NCBI RefSeq assembly: GCF_007859735.1
Contig: NZ_SIHI01000011.1
Coordinates: 1-64,000, forward strand
Direction: 5' to 3'
DNA: 64,000 bases
Origin: Thalassoglobus neptunius
Lineage (GTDB): Bacteria > Planctomycetota > Planctomycetia > Planctomycetales > Planctomycetaceae
The notes under the pieces are model-generated. The model saw only the letters and a list, made by a program, of their open reading frames with translations, searched no databases and had not been told where the DNA came from. Below, one piece after another: positions 29,182 through 37,935 of the stretch (position 1 is its first letter; every line of letters starts with the position of its first letter). Both the position numbers and the translations under genes were made by a program.

Positions 29182-30311
29182 GCTTCAAGTACTGCGAATA
29201 CTCCCAGGAACATGTTCCTTACGTGCAGCGGTTCAACAAGCGGTTGAAAGACGGAGGAAGCACTTGGGAGTTCTACGAAGACCCAACCCCATCATGGCTG
29301 GCGAAAACCGGAGACGGTGCTGACCATGTCTGGAGAGAACTTTATGTCGCTGTGGAAAATGGGGAAGAAGTTCGTGGGGCGTTCTGTCTGAAGCCTCAGA
29401 AGTTTATTGTTAACGGTGAAGAAACGATGCTCGCTTCCTGGCAGGGGCCGGTTAGCGAAGGCATTGTCGACAACAAGTACAACATGCTCGGCTTCCTGAT
29501 GATGCGGGAGTTGGAACGTCGGGAGCCGCGTCTCGTCGCCTGGGGAGTCAGTGCAAGTTTGAAGGAACTTCTCGACCGTCTTCGGTGGGAAGCGTTCGGA
29601 ACACCGGTCGTTCTCGATATTGTTCATCCCTTCCGTTTCCTTCGACAGAATGCCTTCCTGCGGACAAGTCGTGTGAAGCGAGCGGTCTGCGATCTCCTTG
29701 CTTTCACCGGAGCGGGATTTGTCGGAGCGAAACTCGCGCAGCTTGCGTGGAGAATTCGAGGGCAATACCAACGCAAGCGCGGTTTTCAGGTGACGACCGA
29801 ACCAAAATTCGCAGAATGGGCAGATGAACTCTGGGCGGAAGTACGCAATAATTATCAAGTGATTGCTGACCGAAGTGCTGTCTCACTCAATCAGTTAATG
29901 CCGACCGGAGACTGGCCGAACGTTACAATCCTTCGCCTTGCAGAAAATGAAAACGGGAAAACTGTTGGCTGGATCGCTGTAAGGTTACAACAGTTAGAAG
30001 ATGACAAGCGGTTCGGGAACCTGAAAGTTGGATCGCTGGTCGACTTTCTTTCGCTTCCTGGATGGGAGGCAACAGTCGTTGAACAGGCACGGGAGCATCT
30101 TCGGAAGCAGGGGGCTGATGTCATTGTGGGAAACCTGACTCACCGTGACTGGATTGCCGCTTGCGAAGCATGTGGGTTTCTCTCAATCGCTGACCGGCGT
30201 CTGCTGTATGTTTCTCCGAAGCTTGTAAAGTCAGTAGGAAGCCCCATCAAGGAATGGGGCCCTGAGACGCACCTGACACTCATCGACGGTGACGGACCTC
30301 TAGGGCTTTAA
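29178..30311 (+). CDS. GNAT-family acyltransferase-like protein
   Basis: A 377-residue protein with two GNAT-like halves: ELYVAVENGEEVRGAFCLK at residues about 55-75, and WIAVRLQQLEDDKRFGNLKVGSLVDFLSLPGWEATVVEQA in the C-terminal half. Proteins of this kind accompany FkbH and ACP genes in surface-glycan clusters and are thought to transfer an acyl or glyceryl group. It overlaps the deacetylase-like gene by 4 bases. It is the last gene of the set; 450 bases without a gene follow. The acceptor and donor are unknown; transfer from the ACP at 26168 is my inference. Confidence 0.72.
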   Translation: MSFKYCEYSQEHVPYVQRFNKRLKDGGSTWEFYEDPTPSWLAKTGDGADHVWRELYVAVENGEEVRGAFCLKPQKFIVNGEETMLASWQGPVSEGIVDNKYNMLGFLMMRELERREPRLVAWGVSASLKELLDRLRWEAFGTPVVLDIVHPFRFLRQNAFLRTSRVKRAVCDLLAFTGAGFVGAKLAQLAWRIRGQYQRKRGFQVTTEPKFAEWADELWAEVRNNYQVIADRSAVSLNQLMPTGDWPNVTILRLAENENGKTVGWIAVRLQQLEDDKRFGNLKVGSLVDFLSLPGWEATVVEQAREHLRKQGADVIVGNLTHRDWIAACEACGFLSIADRRLLYVSPKLVKSVGSPIKEWGPETHLTLIDGDGPLGL

Positions 30312-30761
30312 TTGAACCGGAAGTACACGTCAGCGGTAAGGTGATAGTACGTCGGGAATTAATTCGCTCATCTTCTGTTCTGAATGATTGAGTGTAAGCG
30401 TTAAATGTTATTTTCGATTAACTCTCGTTCATGATTTCATTGTCTCGCTGTTCACAAAGCCATTCTGGGTGAAGAACTCTCGAGTACACGATGCGTGCCG
30501 ATTCTTGCTAATCGTGGTTCTTGTGGGGGGACTGACACAAAGCCAGCCAACGAGTGCTGAGGGTCGACATTGCCTCGTTTAGTGGCAATGCTCGGAACTC
30601 GACGATACCGTGCATTAGTGAATCCAATTCAACGAACCTCTGCTTCGATGGACGCAACGCGCATGAGTGGCTGCAGCCTGCATGATTCGGAGCCCCCCCA
30701 GTTGAGTTGTCTTCACAGGCGAACACCAACATAAGCGTTCAATGTTCAAGGCGGGAATCTG
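30312..30761. other. Intergenic region, no gene seen
   Basis: About 450 bases. A short plus-strand frame (30388-30582) has a hydrophobic stretch but no ribosome-binding site. A 7-bp dyad (CATTGCC/GGCAATG) lies near 30570-30592. I cannot assign anything else. Confidence 0.35.
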
Positions 30762-32210
30762 ATGCCAATTGCGAAAAGACTCGGCTTCCGTGAATCAGCA
30801 CAAATGATGGGGAATTCACTCAGGTTGTTCCTGATTCTCTTTGCGAATTTCACGATCTTGATTCAGGTCGGATTCGCTCAACCATCACGTCCGAACTTCG
30901 TCATCGTTATGGCTGACGACATGGGCTATGAAGGAGTGAGCTGCTTCGGCAACCCACTGTTCGAGACTCCAGAAATTGATCGTCTGGCAGCCGAAGGAAT
31001 GCGGTTGGTTGACTTTCATTCGTCTGGAACGGTTTGCTCTCCAACCCGGGCTGGGCTTTTGACAGGACTCTATCAGCAACGAACGGGGATCGAAGCTGTC
31101 ATTCATCCCGATGACAATCACCCTGAACATCGCAAAGGGCTGCAACAGAGCGAAACCACATTCGCCGAGCTTCTTAAGGAATCAGGTTATATCACGGGAA
31201 TCATTGGAAAGTGGCATCAGGGATATCCCCAGAATTCGAAGGACTATCACCCGCAGAATCACGGATTTGATGAGTTCGTTGGATATCATAGCGAAAATAT
31301 CGACTTCGTGAGTCACGTCGGGGATCACTATCAGCATGACTGGTGGCACAATCAAGTTGAAACTCAAGAAGAGGGCTATACAACGCATTTAATTAACGAC
31401 TACGCCGATCGCTTTATCCGCAAATATGCCAATTCCGAGAAGACGTTTTGCCTTTATGTGGCTCACGAAGCAATCCATAACCCTGTACAAGTCCCTGGTG
31501 ATCCAGTTCGACGAACAACAGATGGTTGGAACAGCTGGAAGTGGCAAGACCATACACCGGAAGAACGAGTCGAGAAATTTAAGGGGATGACTCTTGCGCT
31601 CGACGATGGAATCGGACAACTGAGACAAACACTGTTGGAGCTGGGAATCGCTGAGAAGACGTTCGTCCTGTTCTTCTCCGACAACGGTCCCGCAGGGGAT
31701 TTTCCAGACACCGACGACTTTCGAGAACGCAAAGGTTCCGTCTATGAGGGTGGACATAAAGTCCCGGCGATTGCATGGTGGCCAGGAAAAGTTCCGGCTG
31801 GAACATCATCGGACGTTCCTATCATCAGCATTGACGTCGCTCCCACCTTGCTCGATATCGCCGATGTTGACGTCGACACCTCCTTCGACGGTGTCAGCTT
31901 TCGGAAAGTGATCACCGAGCAGGGAAGCCTTCCGCCTCGTCCGTTGTTCTGGGCGTCTCTCTCCAATTCCGGGAGTCGAAGTGAAGCGATGAGATCGGGA
32001 GACTGGAAACTCGTTGTCAAACACCCCAAGGCCAGTCCGGGCTCATTCGAGAACCCGAAACCGGAACTCTATCACCTGAAGAATGACCCGGGAGAATCCA
32101 ATGACCTGAGTCGCGAATATCCAGAGCGGGTTGAGCAAATGCTCATCCAGCTGAGATCCTGGTACGATGAAACTCAAGAAAATGCCACCAGTCAACCTGG
32201 TGGCTGGTGA
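30762..32210 (+). CDS. Secreted arylsulfatase (Cys-type)
   Basis: A 482-residue sulfatase. The signal peptide is LRLFLILFANFTILIQVGFAQP; the mature protein opens with RPNFVIVMADDMGYEGVSC, where the Asp pair binds Ca. CSPTRAGLLTG near residue 88 is the CxPxR motif whose cysteine becomes formylglycine. HWxx-type residues occur in GKWHQGYP, and FFSDNGPAGD supplies the distal metal ligands. It hydrolyses sulfate esters, probably of polysaccharides, in the periplasm or outside the cell; planctomycetes carry many such genes. ATG 30762 is used; ATG 30810 (MGNSL) right before the hydrophobic core is an alternative. Its 3' end overlaps a small dyad at 32184-32204. Confidence 0.93.
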   Translation: MPIAKRLGFRESAQMMGNSLRLFLILFANFTILIQVGFAQPSRPNFVIVMADDMGYEGVSCFGNPLFETPEIDRLAAEGMRLVDFHSSGTVCSPTRAGLLTGLYQQRTGIEAVIHPDDNHPEHRKGLQQSETTFAELLKESGYITGIIGKWHQGYPQNSKDYHPQNHGFDEFVGYHSENIDFVSHVGDHYQHDWWHNQVETQEEGYTTHLINDYADRFIRKYANSEKTFCLYVAHEAIHNPVQVPGDPVRRTTDGWNSWKWQDHTPEERVEKFKGMTLALDDGIGQLRQTLLELGIAEKTFVLFFSDNGPAGDFPDTDDFRERKGSVYEGGHKVPAIAWWPGKVPAGTSSDVPIISIDVAPTLLDIADVDVDTSFDGVSFRKVITEQGSLPPRPLFWASLSNSGSRSEAMRSGDWKLVVKHPKASPGSFENPKPELYHLKNDPGESNDLSREYPERVEQMLIQLRSWYDETQENATSQPGGW

Positions 32211-32249
32211 TGATTCACTGCTTCTCACAATCCAGTACGCGAACGAGCG

Positions 32250-33671
32250 TCAGTTGCTGGAATCGAGGGCTTGAAGAGCACGAATTTCCTTTAAGAGGAT
32301 TTCAACCGGATCTCCATTCTTAACAGGAACCAGACTCACTGTCTGGTCAGTGGCGACTCGCGGCAGGCGAGGGCAGTGCACGCTGAGAGTTCGGTCAGAC
32401 TTCTTTAGAAAACTGACAAGAGCCTCGCCAGCCGTTTTCGCAGCGACATACTCACCCATATTGACCGGCAGTTCATCGATGGCCACAGTCGATGGGTATA
32501 AGACTGCACATTGCTCAGGCTCTCGAAACTGTTCAAGAGCATTGACAAAACCATTGACGTAAAAGCGACAGAACTTGTCGAACAACTCGTTGACGAAAAC
32601 CCCTTTATTCCCTCCGAATACGAAGGGAGTCGCGAAGTAATAAATGTGTGAGGCTCGGTAGTTTGCGTCTTGGGGATCATCGGGCTGATACGATTCTGAA
32701 AGAACGTTGTATTGGAATCTTCGCACCCGGGCGCCTGCGCTCTCCACGTCGTTGCAAATTCGGACAGCATCCTCTTTGCCCATGTTGTAGGTAAAGGAGA
32801 CATCAGCCCCTCCGGCAGCCAGCATCTTAACCGCAATTTCCCCCATCCCGCGCGATCCCCCGATTACGAGCGCACGCTGGTTGGCGAACTCATCTTTCGA
32901 AACCAGTTTGGCAATTTCGGAAATCGAAGGTTGCTGCTTCGGTGATGGCCGCCGAAACGCTCGAATGTCTCCATGGCATCCGGGGCCTTCCAGCTCCATC
33001 GACACCATTCCGATAGCACCGTTGTACCGTTTCACAGAATACTTCAGAAGCGGGGCTTCAGGCTCTCGATCAAACGTCAGTTGCAGTTCTGCGAAGACGG
33101 AATGCATCCCCGGGCATTCGCCTCCCACAAGCCTCGAACATGTCGACACTGTTGAAAGTTGTTGAGCTGGAATTAGCGTCGCCAGCTTTGGAAAGAGTTT
33201 GCGAGCCAATTCATCTTGCAGGTACAGATTCATAACCCCCGATGTTGTCGCGATTTTCTCATCGTCGAGTTCTGTCGGGACTGCTCTCTCCGGGATCTCA
33301 TTCTTCGGGGAACAAGAATTCTGATCGCGACGATTTCCTGTCTCGGCCTTCAATGTGAGTGCAACAGCGCCATTGCTCACCAGCTCCGCCTGAATCGAAT
33401 CAGAACTTCTCTCAATAGTTGCAACGACTTCATCGCCGACCAAAAGAGGTTTGTGGAACATCGCTCTTACGCGAGTGATTTCACACTCAGATGACTCTTC
33501 CTGCATCGCTCGGTCCAGCACCCAAAGGACCGAGTGAATTCCATGAACGACAGGACCGCCAAACAGCAACCGGCGACTTGCTACGGGATCTACGTGAAGT
33601 GGATTGTGATCACCGGAAAGCGAAGCGAACTCCAATTGGTGATCCATTGTGAAAACTCGAGTCTCATTCAT
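32250..33671 (-). CDS. MaoC-like hydratase fused to short-chain dehydrogenase/reductase
   Basis: A 473-residue fusion. Residues 1-120 carry the hydratase-2 motif FASLSGDHNPLHVDPVASRR with the catalytic Asp and His of a hot-dog R-specific enoyl hydratase. A second hot-dog-like stretch (residues about 140-245) follows. The C-terminal part is an SDR: ALVIGGSRGMGEIAVKML at about 266, and active-site YVAAK near 420 (YxxxK) in GEYVAAKTAGEAL. Together they could reduce and dehydrate a 3-oxoacyl thioester, plausibly on the ACP at 26168. It is convergent with the sulfatase, 39 bases apart, and its 5' side faces an empty kilobase. The substrate is unknown. Confidence 0.85.
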   Translation of the reverse strand: MNETRVFTMDHQLEFASLSGDHNPLHVDPVASRRLLFGGPVVHGIHSVLWVLDRAMQEESSECEITRVRAMFHKPLLVGDEVVATIERSSDSIQAELVSNGAVALTLKAETGNRRDQNSCSPKNEIPERAVPTELDDEKIATTSGVMNLYLQDELARKLFPKLATLIPAQQLSTVSTCSRLVGGECPGMHSVFAELQLTFDREPEAPLLKYSVKRYNGAIGMVSMELEGPGCHGDIRAFRRPSPKQQPSISEIAKLVSKDEFANQRALVIGGSRGMGEIAVKMLAAGGADVSFTYNMGKEDAVRICNDVESAGARVRRFQYNVLSESYQPDDPQDANYRASHIYYFATPFVFGGNKGVFVNELFDKFCRFYVNGFVNALEQFREPEQCAVLYPSTVAIDELPVNMGEYVAAKTAGEALVSFLKKSDRTLSVHCPRLPRVATDQTVSLVPVKNGDPVEILLKEIRALQALDSSN

Positions 33672-34732
33672 TCCGATTCACATTCCAAATCGATTTGTGC
33701 TGTCGTGACTTGCGAACTTGGAGTCGATCTCGTCGCGTCTGAATTGCTGCCTCGCAACTTCGCGATCCGCTATCCATTGTCTACAGAATGAACCGGACTC
33801 GAAAAGTGATCTCAAAATGCCGTGACGTTGTCTCTTTCCGCTCACACTAGTAGATGTTATTCGATCACCATGAATGCACCGAAATGGGGGAAGCGACTCA
33901 TGCCTGTCGATGATAATCATCATGAGGAAGTCGCATTCGGGGCAATCAAGCATTCGCGGCAATCAGTGGTTCAGACGTGCGACGAAAAAATCGCTTCGCA
34001 ACTTGTGGGAGCTTACTTCACTCAACCAAAACCGGACAGTTTCGAGCTGAAAATCCTCGCAATTGTCAATCAGCTGAAGCCAGTTGTGCAGGCTGTGCAA
34101 TTGTCCTGGCGTCCTTGCCGAAATTCGAAACACAGATTCCCGACCAGATTCCCAATGTCGCAAACATCAGAGAAAGATTCCCCGAAACAATCGACAGTTT
34201 TCCCTCAGGGAGCCCGAATTGAGAATCACTACGGCGATTCAGCATCGCTGAGAAACTTGACCGCAACCGGGTGCAAACCTCACCACGAGCAAGGATCGTC
34301 GGACCCACCCAGATCTCGCTCCTCACAGCCCACAAGCGACCCAACAAGCCTCAACACCGACCAATCGCGATTCGAGTCGTCCCGTGCTGTCAGACTCGAG
34401 CGGCTTCTCTTTCGCCCATTGGATCAGCAAATCCGCAAATGATCAAAACTTTTCCAATCACTCCTCTCCAAATTCCCTTCCTGCACGACACAAGAACACC
34501 AAAGAAGCTGGCAACTTCCCAGCCCGAAATAGTCCCAGATTCGATGCATCGATATTCCGTAAGTGTTTGTTTTCAATGGTGTTGTGGAGAATTCCAATTG
34601 TTGGGTCGGTTAGCCTGCAGGTTCGAAGACTCCTTCCAACTCAGTCTGAAGAGGTCTCCAAAAATTCTTCGCCCCCAGATCTCCAAAGTTGGCTTGCAGG
34701 ACACTCACTCTTTATCTAAAGTTCCCGCGTCT
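33672..34732. other. Gene-free kilobase before the tRNA
   Basis: Plus-strand frames such as 33822-34442 exist, but their translations are low-complexity, lack domains and have no ribosome-binding site. The region should include the promoter of the MaoC-SDR gene on the left and of tRNA-Asn on the right. It may be the remnant of decayed genes next to an integration hot spot, but I see no identifiable fragment. Confidence 0.35.
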
Positions 34733-34805
34733 TCCCCGATAGCTCAATTGGTAGAGCGCCGGACTGTTAATCCGTAGGTTGTAGGTTCGAGTCCTACTCG
34801 GGGAG
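34733..34805 (+). tRNA. tRNA-Asn (anticodon GTT)
   Basis: A complete 73-base cloverleaf without encoded CCA. The acceptor arm is TCCCCGA/TCGGGGA with discriminator G. The D arm is GCTC/GAGC around AATTGGTA, the anticodon arm CGGACTGTTAATCCG carries GTT, and the T arm GTAGGTTCGAGTCCTAC is canonical. The 3' part served as integration target of the element that begins immediately downstream. Confidence 0.97.
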
Positions 34806-36519
34806 CTTTCTGGTCGACTATCCGAACCAAACCGGTTTCGGTTAACTCGGTCTCAGCAGAATCAACGGCGTCGGTTCCATTTTCGGGATCGACGCCGTTT
34901 TGCGTTGGTGGATCGTTCGGAACTGCCTCAATCCCCTCCTCCTGAAAGTCGAATCCACGATCTGAGCAGACTTCCGGGAACAATCGCATGGCGTAGGTGC
35001 CCGATTTGCCTTTTGGGTCGTCAGCCTTCAATTCCACGACTTCGATGTAGTGACGGAGTAGTTGGAGTTGCTCCTCGCGGGTCGCTGCATCCAAAATTGG
35101 GCCAACATCGGCCCATGTCTGCAGAAACGCTTTTGCGTCTTCGCTGACACGCTCGACCGGTGCCTGCTGTTTTTCGAGCTTCAGGAGTTGCCTTTCGAGA
35201 GCGATTTCTTCCTGTTCGAGCTTGGTCAGCTCGCCTTGGACGCTTTTCAGAGCCTTTGCCCCCATGCTCTTTAACACTTCGACGAGTCGGCTGATGTCGG
35301 CCTTCGTTCTCTGAATTTGGCGTCGGAGAACATCTTCCTGCTGTTTCAGTTTGACAGCTTCACCATTGAGGCAGGCAATGGCCCGGTCCGCGATCTTTTG
35401 ACGGTCTTCAATTGCACTTCCAATTTCACGAATTCGCCCGATCAAAGCCTCTTCCAAAGCCTCAGCGGGAATTCTTGGTGAGTCGCAGGAGTATTTTCCG
35501 GCTTCATGCGACTGGCGAGTACATTGGTAGTAATAGTGAACCCGCTTTCGACCATGAGCGCAATTTCCGACCATGTGAGAACCACAGGCACAACGTAACA
35601 ATCCCGACAGTAGGTACTGTCGCCCCTTCGGCTTTCGCACGTTGTTGCGACGTTTGGTGTTCTTTTCCAATTGTTGTTGGACGCGATCGAATTGCAACTT
35701 GGTGATGATCGCTGGATGGCAGTCGTCTTTCACGACGCCTCCCCAACTTACCTGCCCGATGTAAACAGTGTTTCGAAGAAGGCCGGTAATCTTCTGTTTC
35801 GTGAAGAGATTTCCGCCACGAACCTTGTCTGTGCGAGTCTTGTATGTCGGATAGCGAACGCCCTGATCGCTCAGCATTCGGCAGACAGCACCCGTCGAGC
35901 CTAATTCTTCATAGCTGTCGTAGATCTGGCGAACGATCGCAGCACCTTCCGCATCAACACTCAGTTTTCCCGATTCTTCGTCGCTCACGCTGTAGCCCAG
36001 AACGTGTCCGCCATTCCACAATCCCCTCTCCGCTCGGTCACGCATGATTGAGTAGGTTCTTTCAGCGGTCATCTTTCGTTCAAGCTGAGCAAAAACCATG
36101 ATGAGTTGCACCATCGCTTCGCCTGTTGGCATTGATGTATCGAATTTCTCGCGCAGCGAAACGACATCAACATCATGATCATCAAACAGAGACCACAGAT
36201 CGACGAAGTCTTTCATACTCCGAGTAATTCGATCTAATTTGAAACAGATCACTAAATCGACCTTACCAGCAGCGATGTCGCGTTTGAGCCGTTGAAGCTG
36301 CGGACGGTTTTGGTTTTTCGCTGAACGTCCAGCGTCGATGTAAAACTCCAGCGACTCAACATCCCAGCCTTCGCGACGTGTGCGGAATTCGACTTCCGTT
36401 TCAATCTCGCTTTGTTGAGCGGCGAGGCTATCCCCTTCTGTTACCTGTCGTTGGGACGAAACTCGCACGTAGCCGGCAATTCGCAGGCGTTTTGATTTTT
36501 CTCGTTCTTGCTTTCTCAT
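34744..36519 (-). CDS. Large serine recombinase (integrase)
   Basis: A 591-residue site-specific recombinase of the element. The resolvase domain starts RIAGYVRVSSQRQ, with nucleophile Ser21 in YVRVS; DLVICFKLDRITRSMKDF and the FAQLERKMTAERT helix follow. Next come the recombinase domain (RQIYDSYEELGSTGAVCRML), a zinc ribbon (CACGSHMVGNC and later CTRQ) near residues 310-340, and a coiled coil (about 375-460). The last about 20 residues (RVGLEPTTYGLTVRRSTN) are translated from the antisense of tRNA-Asn, so integration joined the gene to host sequence. ATG 36519 lies 36 bases after the stop of a small upstream gene, so the two may be co-transcribed. Confidence 0.93.
   Translation of the reverse strand: MRKQEREKSKRLRIAGYVRVSSQRQVTEGDSLAAQQSEIETEVEFRTRREGWDVESLEFYIDAGRSAKNQNRPQLQRLKRDIAAGKVDLVICFKLDRITRSMKDFVDLWSLFDDHDVDVVSLREKFDTSMPTGEAMVQLIMVFAQLERKMTAERTYSIMRDRAERGLWNGGHVLGYSVSDEESGKLSVDAEGAAIVRQIYDSYEELGSTGAVCRMLSDQGVRYPTYKTRTDKVRGGNLFTKQKITGLLRNTVYIGQVSWGGVVKDDCHPAIITKLQFDRVQQQLEKNTKRRNNVRKPKGRQYLLSGLLRCACGSHMVGNCAHGRKRVHYYYQCTRQSHEAGKYSCDSPRIPAEALEEALIGRIREIGSAIEDRQKIADRAIACLNGEAVKLKQQEDVLRRQIQRTKADISRLVEVLKSMGAKALKSVQGELTKLEQEEIALERQLLKLEKQQAPVERVSEDAKAFLQTWADVGPILDAATREEQLQLLRHYIEVVELKADDPKGKSGTYAMRLFPEVCSDRGFDFQEEGIEAVPNDPPTQNGVDPENGTDAVDSAETELTETGLVRIVDQKAPRVGLEPTTYGLTVRRSTN
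34781..34805. other. Probable attachment site (left boundary of an integrative element)
   Basis: The 3' 25 bases of the tRNA gene (T arm and acceptor strand) should be the attachment core, as the recombinase gene ends inside the tRNA and all mobile-type genes lie on this side. The matching direct repeat is expected beyond base 64000 and cannot be seen here. Confidence 0.6.
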
Positions 36520-36554
36520 TTCAATGCTCGCTTTTTCTTGCGTATCCAGTCTGC

Positions 36555-36794
36555 TTATATTGTATCAGCATCGCTCTGATTGCGTGATTCACTGTCCGCA
36601 ATCCTTGCCAGAATCGTTGCGATCAAATGTTGACGGTCAACGCCTCTTCGCTCCGCATCCATGTTTCTGAGTGGGTGATTCTCATTCTCATCAAGTTGCT
36701 GATGCAGCTTCAGGATGACTGGAACGGGTGCAGGCTTCCGACGACGCCGGGATGATCGTGGGTTCTCATTTTTTGACGATTTCTTTTTCGGCAT
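36555..36794 (-). CDS. Small basic protein upstream of the integrase
   Basis: A 79-residue protein starting at ATG 36794, with GGAG 7 bases upstream. The N-terminus is strongly basic (PKKKSSKNENPRSSRRRRKP) and the rest is a short helical region (VILKLHQQLDENENHPLRN). It may bind DNA and act with the recombinase, for example as a directionality factor, but that rests only on position, size and charge. No family recognised. Confidence 0.5.
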   Translation of the reverse strand: MPKKKSSKNENPRSSRRRRKPAPVPVILKLHQQLDENENHPLRNMDAERRGVDRQHLIATILARIADSESRNQSDADTI

Positions 36795-36932
36795 GACATG
36801 GCTCCGACAGCAGTTCAGCAATCGATTCACAGAAAACCCGTGATGACAATCAGAGCCTAAACGTGGATTGAATCCCCCTTGCGCAGCCGCAGGAATAATC
36901 GACAGCAATGCAGCAGCACCTAGTGCAGTCAA

Positions 36933-37278
36933 ATCGTGGGACCGTATAGCAACCGCCGAAATGGATGATGCAATACCGTTTCATACAACCGTTTCATTCA
37001 CTGTTTCGGAACCGTAACAGACCCGCTGCTTAAACGTTGCACAGACGTTTAAGCGACCTTTGCTGCACCGTCTAGGTGCCATCAATCTACCGTGAGTACC
37101 TAATGAATTGCCGTCAATGACCGTTTCATGTTGACGGTTGCTTCGCTCCTGCAACCGTCGCATTTCCGTATCAATTGAGCCTGTCTGGAACCTATCGAAT
37201 GGGCTGCAACCGTTGCGAGATGTTCTTGACACCGTCGCATGACACAGGCAGTCTGCAACGGTCACTCCCCCAACTTGT
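36933..37278. repeat. Array of ACCGT repeats, candidate replication origin (iterons)
   Basis: ACCGT occurs ten times on the plus strand (36941, 36975, 36988, 37011, 37067, 37089, 37120, 37154, 37209, 37231) and twice on the minus strand (37134-37138, 37258-37262) within 322 bases. Five copies extend to ACCGTTTCAT or ACCGTCGCAT (consensus ACCGTYKCAT). A 10-bp inverted repeat GCTTAAACGT/ACGTTTAAGC (37028-37054) sits inside. The array ends 17 bases before a gene set that looks like a replication module. Iteron-type initiator binding sites are the best explanation; transcriptional operators are the alternative. Confidence 0.65.
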
Positions 37279-37935
37279 ATGCCTCACCCGAAGATATCCG
37301 GCTTCATTACACGAGCCAGTGCCCAGCGCAAGTTCAACCGCTCCAAAGCATCATTCATCCGCGATGTCGATCTAGCATTTGAGCGAAAGGACTCCGAGTT
37401 CCTCAGCCATTTTCGCGTTGGATTGAATGACGGCTCCGAGTTAGCTGGAGAAGAAGCAACGAAGGCTCGGCTACATGAACTGCAATCAAGGCAGCCTCGT
37501 TGGTATATCGAATTGAAGTTTCTCGAATCGGGCTACTGGCAAAGCCCGGACACTCTAGAAGAGGCTGAGCCATCAAAGTCCAACGACAGCGTGCAAACTT
37601 CAAGCGAGGCAAGCTTTGAGCTTCGACATCAGCTCGATCTAGCGGAGCAGCAAATCGCGACTCAGGATAAGACGATTCACCGATTGGAGGACGACAAAAC
37701 GTTCTTGCAGAATGAGTTGGAGAACCGAAGGGGAGAGATCGACAAGCTACGAGGGTTCTTTGAGAGTGTTGGTGATGCCGCCGACAGCACTGCAAAATTG
37801 AGAAGCGGTGCTCAAGGCGATCACAATGTCGTTGATTCACCACAGAACTTGACAGCAAATTCAAAGAAGGGGAGTATCACTCGCCAATACTTGCCGACGT
37901 TTCATAAGTTTCTCAGCAAGTTCCGTTCTGCTTAA
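37279..37935 (+). CDS. Coiled-coil protein of the replication module, function unknown
   Basis: A 218-residue protein. The N-terminal about 95 residues are basic and helical (SAQRKFNRSKASFIRDVDLAF, then ARLHELQSRQPRWYIELKFLE) and could bind DNA. Residues about 112-165 form a heptad coiled coil (LRHQLDLAEQQIATQDKTIH continuing to ELENRRGEIDKLRGFF), suggesting oligomerisation. The C-terminus is basic. It lies directly after the ACCGT array, and its stop codon overlaps the start of the next gene (TAATG), so the two are coupled. An accessory replication or partition role is plausible. I know no named homologue. Confidence 0.7.
   Translation: MPHPKISGFITRASAQRKFNRSKASFIRDVDLAFERKDSEFLSHFRVGLNDGSELAGEEATKARLHELQSRQPRWYIELKFLESGYWQSPDTLEEAEPSKSNDSVQTSSEASFELRHQLDLAEQQIATQDKTIHRLEDDKTFLQNELENRRGEIDKLRGFFESVGDAADSTAKLRSGAQGDHNVVDSPQNLTANSKKGSITRQYLPTFHKFLSKFRSA

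Noticed and set aside
32184-32204. GCCACCAG/CTGGTGGC hairpin as terminator of the sulfatase gene
   Set aside because: Lies inside the last codons and has no T run, so not strong enough to call.
33822-34442. 206-codon plus-strand frame in the gap before the tRNA
   Set aside because: Low-complexity translation rich in Ser/Arg/Pro, no ribosome-binding site, no domain, and equal-quality frames on the other strand.
35504-35746. Minus-strand frame within the recombinase region
   Set aside because: Shadow of the recombinase gene in another frame.
36941-37262. CRISPR array
   Set aside because: Repeat unit is only 5-10 bases with irregular spacing and both orientations; no cas genes.
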